From NCBI RefSeq assembly GCF_024346355.1, contig NZ_JAGQCU010000012.1, positions 1-64,000 of the forward strand: a stretch of 64,000 nt of DNA, given 5' to 3'. Below are positions 42,071-50,694 of the stretch, piece by piece (within the stretch, counting starts at the first letter, position 1; each line of letters begins with the position of its first letter). This DNA comes from Cyanobium sp. ATX 6A2 (GTDB taxonomy: Bacteria > Cyanobacteriota > Cyanobacteriia > PCC-6307 > Cyanobiaceae). The translations under genes were made by a program, and so were the position numbers. Below the pieces are notes generated by a model. That model worked only from the letters and a program-made list of their open reading frames with translations, was not told the DNA's origin and did no database searches.

Positions 42071-43268
42071 GGGATCTCCTCTGCTCGGCTGCGCCGGGGA
42101 GAATGAACTGATCTGCCAGCTGCTGCTCTTGCCCGTTTCCGTCTCCAGGTGGCAGCCCTCCAGGTGTGCGGCTCACCCCGTCGGGCGTTCTGCCTGGAGG
42201 AGCTCGCTGCTGCTCGGCCTGGCCGTCGCGGCTGGGGGCTGCGCCGCCCCGGTGAGCACACCCCTTCCCAAGCCCCTGGCCGTGGCGGCTGAGCCGGTGG
42301 CTTCCCAACCCTTTCCGGAGGAGATCACCACCATCAGCACCCTGGAGGCGCCCGAGGAGGTGAACCTGGCCGCCCAGGCGGGCGGGCGCATCGAGAGCCT
42401 GCGCGTGCGGCAGGGCGATGCGGTGCGCGCAGGCCAGCTCCTGGTGGTGCTCGACCAGACCCAGCTGCGCGAGGAGGTGAAGGCCCTGGAAAGCCAGCGC
42501 AACGAGAGCCGGCTGAACTTCCAGCGCTTCGATTTTCTGGCCAAGCAGGGGGCCGCCAGCCCCATCCAACGCGATGCCCTGCGCCAGAACTTCGTGGCGG
42601 CCGAGGCGGCCCTGAAGGCCAAGCAGGCGGATCTGGCCTACAAGGACCTGCGGGCGCCGATCGATGGTGTGGTGAGCGACGTGGCCGTGAAGCCCGGCGA
42701 CGTGATCCGCGCCGGCACCCCGTTCACCACCATCCAGCGAACGGAACGGCTGCTGGCACGGATCGACGTGCCCTCGCGCTACGGGCAGCGGGTGCGTCCC
42801 GGCCAGCCCGTGCTGGTGAATGTGCCCGGCGGCAACGGCGATGTGGAGGGCCGGGTGGTGTCGATCGATCCCCGCGTCAACAACGCCACCCAGTCTTTCC
42901 TGGCCAAGGCCGAGCTGGACAACGCCGGTGGAAGGTTCCGCAACGGAGAGCGGGTGCGCACGCGCCTGGTGATCGATACGGTGCCCCGGCTGGCCGTTCC
43001 CGCCCTGGCGGTGACACGCACCAGCGGCCAGACGTTCGTGTTCGTGGTGGGGAGTCTCCAGGATCTCGAGGCCCAGCCGGGCAATGTGCCGCTGGAGCCG
43101 CTGCGGGCGCTGCCGCCCGACAGCCGCTTCGCGCTGAAGGTGCCGGTGAGCCTCGGACCGCTGCAAGACAACCGCTACCCGGTGGTGCAGGGCCTGCAGG
43201 CCGGCCAGTCGGTGATCGTGAGCAACCTGTTCAGCCTGCGCCACGGCACACCGGTGACCGCGTCATGA
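42063..43268 (+). CDS. RND efflux periplasmic adaptor lipoprotein (membrane-fusion protein)
   Basis: The adaptor has a lipobox (LLLGLAVAAGGC), so it is anchored in the inner membrane. It has a biotinyl/lipoyl-like domain split around a helical hairpin (VNLAAQAGGRIESLRVRQGDAVRAGQLLVVLD ... LAYKDLRAPIDGVVSDVAVKPGDVIRAG) and a beta-barrel (RPGQPVLVNVPG...GRVVSIDPRVN). A C-terminal membrane-proximal domain with VVQGLQAGQSVIV completes it. The start is uncertain. ATG 42063 gives 401 residues but a long polar leader; TTG 42129 would place the signal nearer the N-terminus. It lies between two RND genes and is coupled (ATGA) to a GUN4-domain gene. Confidence 0.86.
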   Translation: MRKGSPLLGCAGENELICQLLLLPVSVSRWQPSRCAAHPVGRSAWRSSLLLGLAVAAGGCAAPVSTPLPKPLAVAAEPVASQPFPEEITTISTLEAPEEVNLAAQAGGRIESLRVRQGDAVRAGQLLVVLDQTQLREEVKALESQRNESRLNFQRFDFLAKQGAASPIQRDALRQNFVAAEAALKAKQADLAYKDLRAPIDGVVSDVAVKPGDVIRAGTPFTTIQRTERLLARIDVPSRYGQRVRPGQPVLVNVPGGNGDVEGRVVSIDPRVNNATQSFLAKAELDNAGGRFRNGERVRTRLVIDTVPRLAVPALAVTRTSGQTFVFVVGSLQDLEAQPGNVPLEPLRALPPDSRFALKVPVSLGPLQDNRYPVVQGLQAGQSVIVSNLFSLRHGTPVTAS

Positions 43269-43855
43269 GCGATCCCGACCAGCGCCTGCTGCAGCTCGAG
43301 CAGCGGGTGACGGAGCTGGAGGCTGAACTTCGCCAGCTCCAGGGAACCCTGACCCTGGTGGGTGACGTGCAGCGCTACTCCCGCCTGCGGGACCTGCTCG
43401 CGGCAGGCGATCTGGATGCGGCCGATCGGGAGACCGCCCGGCTGATCGTCGACCAGCTGGCGGACCGGGATGGGGACGTGAGTCCTGAGGCCCTGGAGCG
43501 CAGTTCGGCGGCGATGCTGGAGATCATCGACGGGCTCTGGAGCGCCAGCAGCCATGGGCGGCAGGGATTCGCCGTGCAGCAGCAGCTCTACCGGGAGCTG
43601 GGCGGCAGCCGCACCAGCCTGATCGCCCAGGACTCGGCCCTGTTCGAGCGCTTCACCCGGACGGTGGGCTGGCCCACCCAGGCGGGCGTGGGATTTGCCT
43701 TGTCCGAGGAGCTCAGCGTGCCGGTGGTGGCGGCCCTCGATGACCAGGGCCTGCCGCCGCCGGGACACCTGCCCCTGCGCTGCTGGTCCAGCGACTACGG
43801 CCTCAAGGCGGCGAACCTGCTGATGGCCCGCCTGATCGAGGTGTTCGCCGCCTGA
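43265..43855 (+). CDS. GUN4-domain protein
   Basis: The 196-residue protein begins with a coiled coil (LLQLEQRVTELEAELRQLQGTL) and then a GUN4 domain: YSRLRDLLAAGDLDAADRETARLIVDQL, LEIIDGLWSASSHGRQGFAVQQQLYRELGG, FERFTRTVGWPTQAGVGF and a final PPPGHLPLR. Classical GUN4 binds porphyrins and stimulates magnesium chelatase. Here the normally strict GRFGFSVQ reads GRQGFAVQ, so porphyrin binding is not assured. Its ATG overlaps the stop of the RND adaptor gene, an unusual partner. A small convergent gene overlaps its last 53 bp. Confidence 0.78.
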   Translation: MSDPDQRLLQLEQRVTELEAELRQLQGTLTLVGDVQRYSRLRDLLAAGDLDAADRETARLIVDQLADRDGDVSPEALERSSAAMLEIIDGLWSASSHGRQGFAVQQQLYRELGGSRTSLIAQDSALFERFTRTVGWPTQAGVGFALSEELSVPVVAALDDQGLPPPGHLPLRCWSSDYGLKAANLLMARLIEVFAA

Positions 43856-44084
43856 GGCGGCGGCGCTGGGCCTGGGCGATGGTGGCGAAGCCGGCCCCCA
43901 CCAGCGCCCCGATCCCGGCCCCCACGCGGGGATAGGCCCGGTAGAGGCGCTGGTAGGGGAGGCTGCGGAAACGCTCCCGGCCGGCGGGATCCTGGGCCAG
44001 CGGCTCGATCGAGCGGCCCAGCCCGGCCCCGAGCACGGCCCCGATCACGGCGGCGAACAGACGCTGGCGGTTGGCCCGGTTCAT
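43803..44084 (-). CDS. small glycine-zipper membrane protein
   Basis: The 93-residue protein starts at ATG 44084, two bases after the stop of the RND gene on the same strand, so it is probably translationally coupled to it. It has two hydrophobic glycine-rich segments (RLFAAVIGAVLGAGLGRS; VGAGIGALVGAGFATI) separated by a polar loop, and a basic tail. It might be a small accessory protein of the pump, as AcrZ is for AcrB, though it is not similar to AcrZ. The last 53 bp overlap the GUN4 gene on the other strand. Confidence 0.55.
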   Translation of the reverse strand: MNRANRQRLFAAVIGAVLGAGLGRSIEPLAQDPAGRERFRSLPYQRLYRAYPRVGAGIGALVGAGFATIAQAQRRRLRRRTPRSGGPSAGSPP

Positions 44085-44086
44085 GC

Positions 44087-47000
44087 TCAGGCCGGCTCCA
44101 CGCTGCTGTCGATCGGCTCGGGGTCGCTGAGGTAGCGAAGCTCCAACCCCTTGATGATGACGTAGATCACCGGGGCCACCCCCAGGCTCAGCACCGTGGC
44201 CACCAGGTAGCCGCCGAAGCTCACGGTGCCGATCGACCAGCGGCTGATCGCACCGGCGCCGGAGGCGGTCATCAGGGGGATGTAGCCCACCAGGCCTGAG
44301 GCGGCCGTCATCACGATCGGCTGGAAGCGCACCTTGGCGGCATTGATGGCCGCCTGGGCCAGGCCCATGCCCAGGGTGCGGAATTCGTTGGCCTGCTCCA
44401 CGATCAGGATGGCGTTCTTGGCGGCCATGCCGATCAGCATCAGCAGGCCCACCTGGGCAAAGATGTCGTTGCTGATCACCGGCCAGAAGCCGCCGGCCTG
44501 GAGCAGATTGGCCCGGCCCCAGATCGCCACCATCGCCCCGAGGGTGGCCAGGGGCACGGTGAGCAGGATGATCATCGGGTCGATGTAGCTGCTGTACTGG
44601 GCGGACATCACCAGGAACACCAGCACGAAGGCCAGGGCGAAGATCGCCACGGTGGCGCCGCCGGCCGTCCGCTCCTCCAGGGAGAGGCCGGCCCACTCGT
44701 AGCCGAAGCCGGGGTCGAGGGTTTCGGCGGCCAGTTCCTCCATGGCGGCGAGGGCCTGGCCGGAGCTGTAGCCGGGGGCGGGCACACCCTGGATCTTGAT
44801 CGACTCGTAGACGTTGAAGGCCGTGATCGCGGGTGGGGCGATGAAGGGCTCGGTGCGGATCAGGCTCTGCAGCTGCACCAGATCACCGCTGCGGGAGCGC
44901 ACGAAGAAGGCGCCGATGTCGCCTGGCTGCCGGCGCTCCTCGGCCTCGGCCTGCACATACACGCGGTACTGATCGGCACCGAGGATGAAATCGTTCACGT
45001 AGGCGCCACCGAGATAGGCCGCCAGGGTGCCGAAGGCCTCCTGCACGTCCACATCCAGCGCCTTCGCCAGATCGCGATCCAGGGTGATCGACATCTGCTC
45101 GGTGGCCGGCGTGAAGGTGGTGGTCACCCGGCCCAGCTCAGGGCGCTCCACGGAGGCCGCGATCAGGGCCTGGGCGTTGTCGATCAGCACATCCATCGGC
45201 TGGCCGGCGCGGTTCTGGAGATGGAACTCGAAGCCGCCGGTGGCCCCCACCCCGTCCACCGGCGGGATGTTGGCGGCAAAGGCCAGGGAGCCGCTCACCT
45301 CGGCGCGCAGCCTGCCGTTGATCGACTGCAGCAGGCTGAACACCGATTGGTCGGCCTCGCTGCGCTGATCCCAGGGTTTCAGGCGGATGAAGAACAGATA
45401 CTTGTTGTAGGCATTGCCCTCCAGGCCGAAGCCGGCAGCCCCCAGGAAACTCTCGATGTCGGGGTAATCCTTGAGGATCTCCGTCACCTGCTCCACCTGG
45501 CGCTGGGTGTAGGGCAGCGCCACGGTGGGTGGGGCCTCCCCCTGGATGATCATCAGGCCCTGGTCCTCATCGGGGATGAATCCCGTGGGCACGATCGTGA
45601 GCATCAGGTAGGTGGCCACCAGGCCGGCCACGAAGATGGCGAACACCAGGTAGCGCATCCGCACCAGCAGCTCGATCGTGCGGCCATACCAGCTCTCCAG
45701 GCCGCCGAAGATGCGGTTGAAGCCCCGGAACAGCCAGCCCAGCCCGACATTGAGAACCCTCTGCACCGCATCGGGTTTCGCACCCTCCGGTCGCAGGAAC
45801 AGGGCGCTGAGGGTGGGGGAGAAGGTGAGGGCGTTGAAGGTGGAGAACACGATCGCCGCCGCCAGGGTGACGGCGAACTGGCGGTAGACGATGCCGGTGG
45901 TGCCGGGGAAGAAGGACACCGGGATGAACACCGCCAGCTGCACCAGTGCGGCCGTGATCGTGGGCGAGGCCAGCTCGTTCATCGAATCCAGCGCGGCCTG
46001 CAGGGGTTTCATTCCCTGCCCGAGCTTGGCCTTGATCGACTGCACGATCACCACGGCGTCATCGGTCACCGTGCCGATCGCCAGGATGATGCCGAACATG
46101 GTGAGCTGGTTGATGCTGAAGCCGAGGCCCAGCACCACCGCCATCGCCCCCACCATGGCCACCGGCATCGCCAGGGCCGGCACGATGGTGGAGCGCCAGT
46201 CCTGCAGAAACAGCAGGATGGTGAGCACGGCCATGATGATGGCATCGCGCAGGTTGCCGGTCACATCCGCCAGGGAGGTGGTGACGAACAGGGTGGAGTC
46301 GTAGGGAATCTCGTAGCGCACACCGGGAGGAAAGGTCTGCGACAATTCCCCGATCCTGTCCTTCACCCGGTTGCCCGTGTCGAGGGCATTGGCACCGGGC
46401 AGCTGATACACGAACAGGGAGGTCGAGGGGCGGCCGCTCTGGCTGGTGTCGACGTCGTAGTTCTCTGCCCCCAGCTCCACCCGTCCCACATCGCTCACCT
46501 TCACCAGGGTGCCGTCGTCGCCCACCTTGAGCACCAGGTTCTCAGCGTCGGCCACATCACGGAAGCGGCTCTGGGCCACCAGGGGGACGGCCACCTCCTG
46601 CCCCGGTGTGCTGGGCTCCTGGCCGAGGCGGCCGGCCCCGGCCTGGATGTTCTGATCCAGCAGGGCCCGCTGCACGTCCATCGGCGTCAGCCCGGCGCTG
46701 GCCAGCCGGGCCGGATCCAGCCAGATGCGCAGGGCGAAGCGGCGCTCGCCGATGATCTTCACGTCGCCCACGCCAGGCACGCGCCGGATCTCGTCGATCA
46801 GGTTCTGGTCGACGAAGTTGCTGAGGAACAGCTGGTCGTAGAGGGGCTGGCCGTCGGCGCCGGTGTCGGCATAGAAGCCGTAGGCCACCAGGATGCTCGG
46901 TGAGGCGGCCTTCACGGTCACCCCCGTCTGTTTCACCACCTCCGGCAGGGTGGGCTCGGCCTGGGCGACCCGGTTCTGAACATTGACCTGGGCGATGTTG

Positions 47001-47305
47001 CGATCAACGTCCACCGGGAAGAAGACGTTGATGTTGCTGATGCCATCCGAGGAGGTGTTGGAGGCGATGTATTTCATGTCCTCCACTCCGTTGATCTCCT
47101 TCTCCAGCGCCCGCGTGGTGGTGTCGAAGGTGGTGCGGGCGTCGGCGCCGATGTTGGTGGCGGTGACCTGGATCTGGGTGGGGGCCAGCTGGGGAAGTTT
47201 CTCCAGCGGCAGCAGCGGGATCGCAACCCCACCGATCAGCAGGATCACCAGCGAGCACACCGTGGTGAGCACCGGATTGCGGATGAAGCGATCGGAAACG
47301 CTCAA
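44087..47305 (-). CDS. RND multidrug efflux pump inner-membrane subunit (AcrB/HAE1 family)
   Basis: The 1072-residue protein is a full-length AcrB-type pump: FIRNPVLTTVCSLVILLIGGVAIPLLPLEKLPQLAP at TM1, and the proton-relay pair in LAIGTVTDDAVVIVQSIKAKL (TM4). GMAAKNAILIVEQANEF is in TM10, and both porter domains and the docking loops are present. It is closer to AcrB/MexB than the pump encoded at 37067. A small coupled membrane-protein gene follows it. Adaptor and outer-membrane partners are not on this strand; the adaptor gene at 42063 converges on it. Confidence 0.93.
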   Translation of the reverse strand: MSVSDRFIRNPVLTTVCSLVILLIGGVAIPLLPLEKLPQLAPTQIQVTATNIGADARTTFDTTTRALEKEINGVEDMKYIASNTSSDGISNINVFFPVDVDRNIAQVNVQNRVAQAEPTLPEVVKQTGVTVKAASPSILVAYGFYADTGADGQPLYDQLFLSNFVDQNLIDEIRRVPGVGDVKIIGERRFALRIWLDPARLASAGLTPMDVQRALLDQNIQAGAGRLGQEPSTPGQEVAVPLVAQSRFRDVADAENLVLKVGDDGTLVKVSDVGRVELGAENYDVDTSQSGRPSTSLFVYQLPGANALDTGNRVKDRIGELSQTFPPGVRYEIPYDSTLFVTTSLADVTGNLRDAIIMAVLTILLFLQDWRSTIVPALAMPVAMVGAMAVVLGLGFSINQLTMFGIILAIGTVTDDAVVIVQSIKAKLGQGMKPLQAALDSMNELASPTITAALVQLAVFIPVSFFPGTTGIVYRQFAVTLAAAIVFSTFNALTFSPTLSALFLRPEGAKPDAVQRVLNVGLGWLFRGFNRIFGGLESWYGRTIELLVRMRYLVFAIFVAGLVATYLMLTIVPTGFIPDEDQGLMIIQGEAPPTVALPYTQRQVEQVTEILKDYPDIESFLGAAGFGLEGNAYNKYLFFIRLKPWDQRSEADQSVFSLLQSINGRLRAEVSGSLAFAANIPPVDGVGATGGFEFHLQNRAGQPMDVLIDNAQALIAASVERPELGRVTTTFTPATEQMSITLDRDLAKALDVDVQEAFGTLAAYLGGAYVNDFILGADQYRVYVQAEAEERRQPGDIGAFFVRSRSGDLVQLQSLIRTEPFIAPPAITAFNVYESIKIQGVPAPGYSSGQALAAMEELAAETLDPGFGYEWAGLSLEERTAGGATVAIFALAFVLVFLVMSAQYSSYIDPMIILLTVPLATLGAMVAIWGRANLLQAGGFWPVISNDIFAQVGLLMLIGMAAKNAILIVEQANEFRTLGMGLAQAAINAAKVRFQPIVMTAASGLVGYIPLMTASGAGAISRWSIGTVSFGGYLVATVLSLGVAPVIYVIIKGLELRYLSDPEPIDSSVEPA

Positions 47306-47555
47306 GGCAACCCGGCGCGCTGGTGTTCGAGACTAGGAACCACTTAGCGTGGGCCTGCTTCGGTGTCGCCGAATGAAAGATTGCCGGCGACAGCATGGTT
47401 GGCCAGAGCGATGAGCAACGGCCCAGACAGCAACAGCCCGGACTTCAACAGTCCAGATAGCAGCAGCCCAGACCTCAACAGCCTGGACTGCAGATCCTCG
47501 ATGCCCGGATCACACCATCAGGCGGTCGGGCCCGGATCGACCTGATGGGCTGGGT
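47306..47555. other. intergenic region with coding-frame minisatellite
   Basis: This gap precedes the leftward RND gene and follows the 3' end of the low-complexity secreted gene. Apart from five 15-bp repeats it shows nothing I recognise. A plus-strand frame from ATG 47411 to 47545 spans the repeats but lacks a ribosome-binding site. Confidence 0.5.
47417..47491 (+). repeat. five 15-bp repeats encoding N-S-P-D-x
   Basis: The units are AACGGCCCAGACAGC, AACAGCCCGGACTTC, AACAGTCCAGATAGC, AGCAGCCCAGACCTC and AACAGCCTGGACTGC, contiguous and in one frame. They would encode NGPDS, NSPDF, NSPDS, SSPDL and NSLDC. Changes at third positions suggest either past selection on the peptide or simple drift of a minisatellite. 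Confidence 0.7.
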
Positions 47556-48548
47556 TCAATCCCCATAGGCCACCACACAGGCCGCGTTGAGCAACTCAGC
47601 TTCCGAGGCCGTGCGGGGTGTCTGTCCGTCGAGGGTTCCCTGCTGACAGTCCGCCCTCATCTCCACCGTGCCGGTGTCGGTATTCACCACGAAGGTCACC
47701 CCCTGGCTGCCGGCAGGTTCGACGCTCGGGTAGTACAGCTCATAGCTGGTGTTGGGAACGGCGATGTAGGTGACCTGATCGGAGATGGCGTCATCCACCG
47801 CGGCGTCGATGATCGCGGCGGTGGTGAGGGCGGTGACGCCCCAGGCCGCGGCGCTGGCACCCCACCAGTTCCAGGGGGGAGAACTCCAGCCGCCATACCA
47901 GCCGTAGTTCCATGGGCGGGCATAGCCCCAGCCCGGCCGGGCCCAGCCCGACCAGTAGTTGTCCCAGCGGTTGTCGGAGCGGTCGCGCCGCACGTCCGTG
48001 CGGTCCGACACGCGGTCGCTGCGCTGGTCCTGGCGGTTCGTGCTGCGGTCGGTGCGGTTGTCCTGGCGGATGTCGGTGCGGTCGGTGCGTTCCCCCTGGC
48101 GATCGCCGCGCTGGTCCGTGCGCTGGCCCTGCCGGTCCCCGGCCCCGTCCTGGCGGCCCTGCTGGCGGGTCGTGGTGGTCTGGCTGCGCTGCGGTTGCCG
48201 GGTCCCGCTTGCGGCGGGCTTGGGCTTGCTGCCGCTGCTGAAGCCGCCGGCGGGTTTGCTGCTGCCCCGGAAGGAGCTGCCGCCGTTGCTGTAGTTGCCG
48301 AAGCCGGTGCGACCGGAGGAACTGCGGCTGCCGCCACTGCTGCGGCCGTAGCTGCGGCCACCGCCACCGCCACCGCCGCCACGACCGCCACCGCCGCCAC
48401 GACCACCGCCACCACGGGCGAGCAGCGACACTTCAGAGACGGCGGGGGCCTCGGCCGCGAGACCTGATGCGGCCAGCAGCGGCAGCGGCTGGAGGCCCAG
48501 GGAGAGGCTCAACCCCACCACGGTGCCCAGACGGAGAACGCGGTTCAT
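47556..48548 (-). CDS. secreted Gly-rich and Arg/Asp-repeat protein
   Basis: The 330-residue protein has a Sec signal (about 1-32), then a glycine-rich tract (GGGGRGGGGGRGGG, about 46-66) and a Ser/Gly/Lys linker. An arginine-aspartate repeat region (about 125-200) of units such as DRTDIRQDNRTDRS follows, then a Trp/Tyr/Gly-rich stretch (WSGWARPGWGYARPWNYGWY). The C-terminal domain holds a hydrophobic helix (WGVTALTTAAIIDAAV) and a short conserved-looking fold with two cysteines. It resembles bacterial surface proteins with DUF6515-like tails, but I cannot assign a function. Its ATG overlaps the stop of the secreted gene before it. Confidence 0.75.
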   Translation of the reverse strand: MNRVLRLGTVVGLSLSLGLQPLPLLAASGLAAEAPAVSEVSLLARGGGGRGGGGGRGGGGGGGGRSYGRSSGGSRSSSGRTGFGNYSNGGSSFRGSSKPAGGFSSGSKPKPAASGTRQPQRSQTTTTRQQGRQDGAGDRQGQRTDQRGDRQGERTDRTDIRQDNRTDRSTNRQDQRSDRVSDRTDVRRDRSDNRWDNYWSGWARPGWGYARPWNYGWYGGWSSPPWNWWGASAAAWGVTALTTAAIIDAAVDDAISDQVTYIAVPNTSYELYYPSVEPAGSQGVTFVVNTDTGTVEMRADCQQGTLDGQTPRTASEAELLNAACVVAYGD

Positions 48549-49045
48549 CGGTTGATGGCCTCCAACAGGCGGGTGCAGCCGTCGTCGAAGCAGGCGATCT
48601 CGGTGCGGCCGTTGCTGCCGAAGCTCAGGCCCATCCGGTCACGACCGGCCAGGGCCGGCCCCCCTTCCTCGCGCACGCTGTTGAGGTAGTTGGGGTTGAC
48701 CACGCAGAAGGCGCGGTCGTTGAAGCAGAGCTCGTTGGTGGAGAAGCGGATCGTGGCGTTGCGCACCGGCCCCCAGCTGTTGGTGGTGGGGTTGAGGGCC
48801 TCGATCCGCACATAGGGCTCATCGAACACCCGGTACACGAGGGTGCGGTCGCCCACCCGGTGCCGGTATTCGGTGGAGTCGCCCACCTCCACGGCCTCCA
48901 CCACGCAGGGCACGGGGGCCATGCGCTGGATGCTGCAGGTGGTGTTGAGGGAGTAGAGGGTCTGCGCGCCGGCGGCCCTGGGGAGGGCCACGGCACCAAG
49001 CGAGATGGCAGAGCCGAGCAGCGCCAGCAAGCGGAGCGAAATCAT
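48545..49045 (-). CDS. secreted protein of unknown function
   Basis: The 166-residue protein has a Sec signal (LLALLGSAISLGAVALPRAAGA, likely cut before QTLYS). The mature domain is beta-rich with six cysteines (TTCSIQ, VPCVVE, NELCFN, AFCVV, ACFDDGC), probably in disulfides. The opening LYSLNTTCSIQRMAPVPCVVEAVEVGDSTEYRHRVGDRTLVYRVF looks like a small periplasmic domain conserved in picocyanobacteria, but no family is recognised. It is coupled by ATGA to the Gly/Arg-rich secreted gene, so the two may act together at the cell surface. Confidence 0.72.
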   Translation of the reverse strand: MISLRLLALLGSAISLGAVALPRAAGAQTLYSLNTTCSIQRMAPVPCVVEAVEVGDSTEYRHRVGDRTLVYRVFDEPYVRIEALNPTTNSWGPVRNATIRFSTNELCFNDRAFCVVNPNYLNSVREEGGPALAGRDRMGLSFGSNGRTEIACFDDGCTRLLEAINR

Positions 49046-49098
49046 GGCGTTGAGAAGGGAAAACCCGGCGGTGCGTTCAGGAGCCGTTCCTTCACTCT

Positions 49099-49115
49099 GT
49101 GCATCACCTATGCAC
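49099..49115. promoter_or_regulatory. inverted repeat GTGCAT-N5-ATGCAC
   Basis: Perfect 6-bp arms with a 5-bp spacer lie 54 bp before the start of the secreted gene at 48545-49045, in a 143-bp gap. It may be an operator; no regulator is identified. Confidence 0.4.
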
Positions 49116-49188
49116 CAGCGCGGGCCCGCTCACTGGACGGTCATCTTTCATCACAGCCAGCCCTGCGGCTGACCGGGGCCGGGTGGCT

Positions 49189-49908
49189 TCAGTCGCCGCC
49201 GGTCTCGTCGTCATCGCTGCCGCGCATGCTGAACCGCCCGATCAGCACCCCCAGCACGATGGCCAGGTAGCTGTTGCCGGCCACTGCCAGGGCAATGCTC
49301 AGCATCTGGGCCGCAGGCGTGATCGGCAGGATGTCGCCGTAGCCGGTGGTGGTGAGCGAGACGAAGGCGAAGTAGTTCAGCTTCACGAAGTCGAGCCTCC
49401 ACACCGGATCCAGACCGTCAGGCCCGTGCGTGGTGAGGTCGACGCCGGTGAAACTGCCGGGCGCCACGGTCTCCACGGCCGCGCTGAGGATGCCGCCGGA
49501 GAGACCCAGCATCAGGTAGCCCGCCAGGGCGCCGCTCAGCACGGCCTGATCGACGCTGCGCTCCTCGTTCAGCTGGCGGATCAGGCGCTGGGTGCTCCAG
49601 AGGCTGAACAGGGCCCAGAGCACCACCACCGGTACCCCGGTATCGCGCAACTCCAGCGGAGTGAGCAGCCAGAGCCCGCCCACGGCCAGGGTGGCGATGC
49701 CCGTGCCCCGGTACAGCCGCCGGTGGAGGGTGCCCCGGCGGCTCCGCTCGCCGCCGCCCCCCAGGGCCCTCAGCATCACCACCCCCAGGGCCAGGTAGCC
49801 GGGGGAGGCCATCTGGTTCCAGGGATCGGGCAGGATGAAGATGGCGAGCAACGCCACGCAGGCGCCCAGCAGCAGTCGGTAGTGGTGCTGGCGCGCACGG
49901 CTGGCCAT
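49189..49908 (-). CDS. two-pore-loop type potassium channel family protein
   Basis: The 239-residue membrane protein (from ATG 49908) has five to six hydrophobic segments and one pore with the selectivity filter TTTGYGDILP near residue 200, followed by the last transmembrane helix (MLSIALAVAGNSYLAIVLGVLIGRF). There is no RCK or cyclic-nucleotide domain. It should pass K+ through the inner membrane as a tetramer. It is the last gene of a four-gene operon that also encodes a KirBac channel. Confidence 0.87.
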   Translation of the reverse strand: MASRARQHHYRLLLGACVALLAIFILPDPWNQMASPGYLALGVVMLRALGGGGERSRRGTLHRRLYRGTGIATLAVGGLWLLTPLELRDTGVPVVVLWALFSLWSTQRLIRQLNEERSVDQAVLSGALAGYLMLGLSGGILSAAVETVAPGSFTGVDLTTHGPDGLDPVWRLDFVKLNYFAFVSLTTTGYGDILPITPAAQMLSIALAVAGNSYLAIVLGVLIGRFSMRGSDDDETGGD

Positions 49909-49913
49909 CGCCT

Positions 49914-50684
49914 TCAGGTCTCCAGCTGGCAGTTCACGTTGAACTCGAACGGCACCGCCGCCGCCGGCAGCGAGAGCAGATGGCTGACGCTGGCGGCCAG
50001 GTCCTCCGGCTGGGTCATGGCCTGGCTGGGGATCGCCGTGACGGCGGCGGCCATGTCGGTGTTCACCCAGCTGGGGCAGATCGCCGTGACGCGGATGCCG
50101 TCCTCCCAGCCCTCGTTGCGCATCGCCTGGCAGAGGGCCAGCAGGGCGAACTTGCTGACGCCGTAGGCGGCCAGCCGCCCCTTCACCCGCTTGCCGCTCA
50201 TCGACACCAGCGTCAGCACGCGCCCGTCGCCACTGGCCGCCAGCAGGGGCCACACCGCCCGGCTGAGCCGCCAGGGGCCCATCAGGTTCACATCCAGCAC
50301 CCGGGCGATCTCCGCCTCCTCGCCGGCGGCGAAGCGCAGGCCCACCCGCGAGAACACCCCGGCGCAGTGCACCAGCGCATCGATGCCGCCCCAGCGGGCC
50401 ACGGTGGCGTCCACCCAGGCCCTCGGACCGCGGGGATCGGCGTCGCCGGCGCCTGCTTCGTAGGGATGGATGAGCAGGCGCTCCGGTGGCTGCCGGCACA
50501 GTGCCGCCGCGCCGGTCTCGGCCTGCAGGCCCGCCGGATCGCGCACCCCCGCGCTCACCCGGTGGCCCTCGGCCAGCAGGCGCCCGGCGATGGCGCGGCC
50601 GATGCCGCGGCTGGCGCCGCTCACCAGCACCGTTCGCGGGCTCGGGGCGTCGGCGGGTTCAGGCTTGCCTGGAGTGGCGCTCAT
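49914..50684 (-). CDS. short-chain dehydrogenase/reductase
   Basis: The 256-residue enzyme (from ATG 50684; the longer frame to 50777 reads through the preceding gene) has the classical SDR features: TVLVSGASRGIGRAIAGRLL for NAD(P) binding, LVHCAGVFSRVG, the catalytic serine in LVSMSGKRVKG and AYGVSKFALLALCQAM with the Tyr-Lys pair. The substrate is unknown. It lies 10 bp after the KirBac gene and 5 bp before the other channel gene, so it is co-transcribed with both; soluble NAD(P)-binding subunits do regulate some K+ channels, but through RCK rather than SDR folds. Confidence 0.87.
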   Translation of the reverse strand: MSATPGKPEPADAPSPRTVLVSGASRGIGRAIAGRLLAEGHRVSAGVRDPAGLQAETGAAALCRQPPERLLIHPYEAGAGDADPRGPRAWVDATVARWGGIDALVHCAGVFSRVGLRFAAGEEAEIARVLDVNLMGPWRLSRAVWPLLAASGDGRVLTLVSMSGKRVKGRLAAYGVSKFALLALCQAMRNEGWEDGIRVTAICPSWVNTDMAAAVTAIPSQAMTQPEDLAASVSHLLSLPAAAVPFEFNVNCQLET

Positions 50685-50694
50685 GGGGCGGTGC

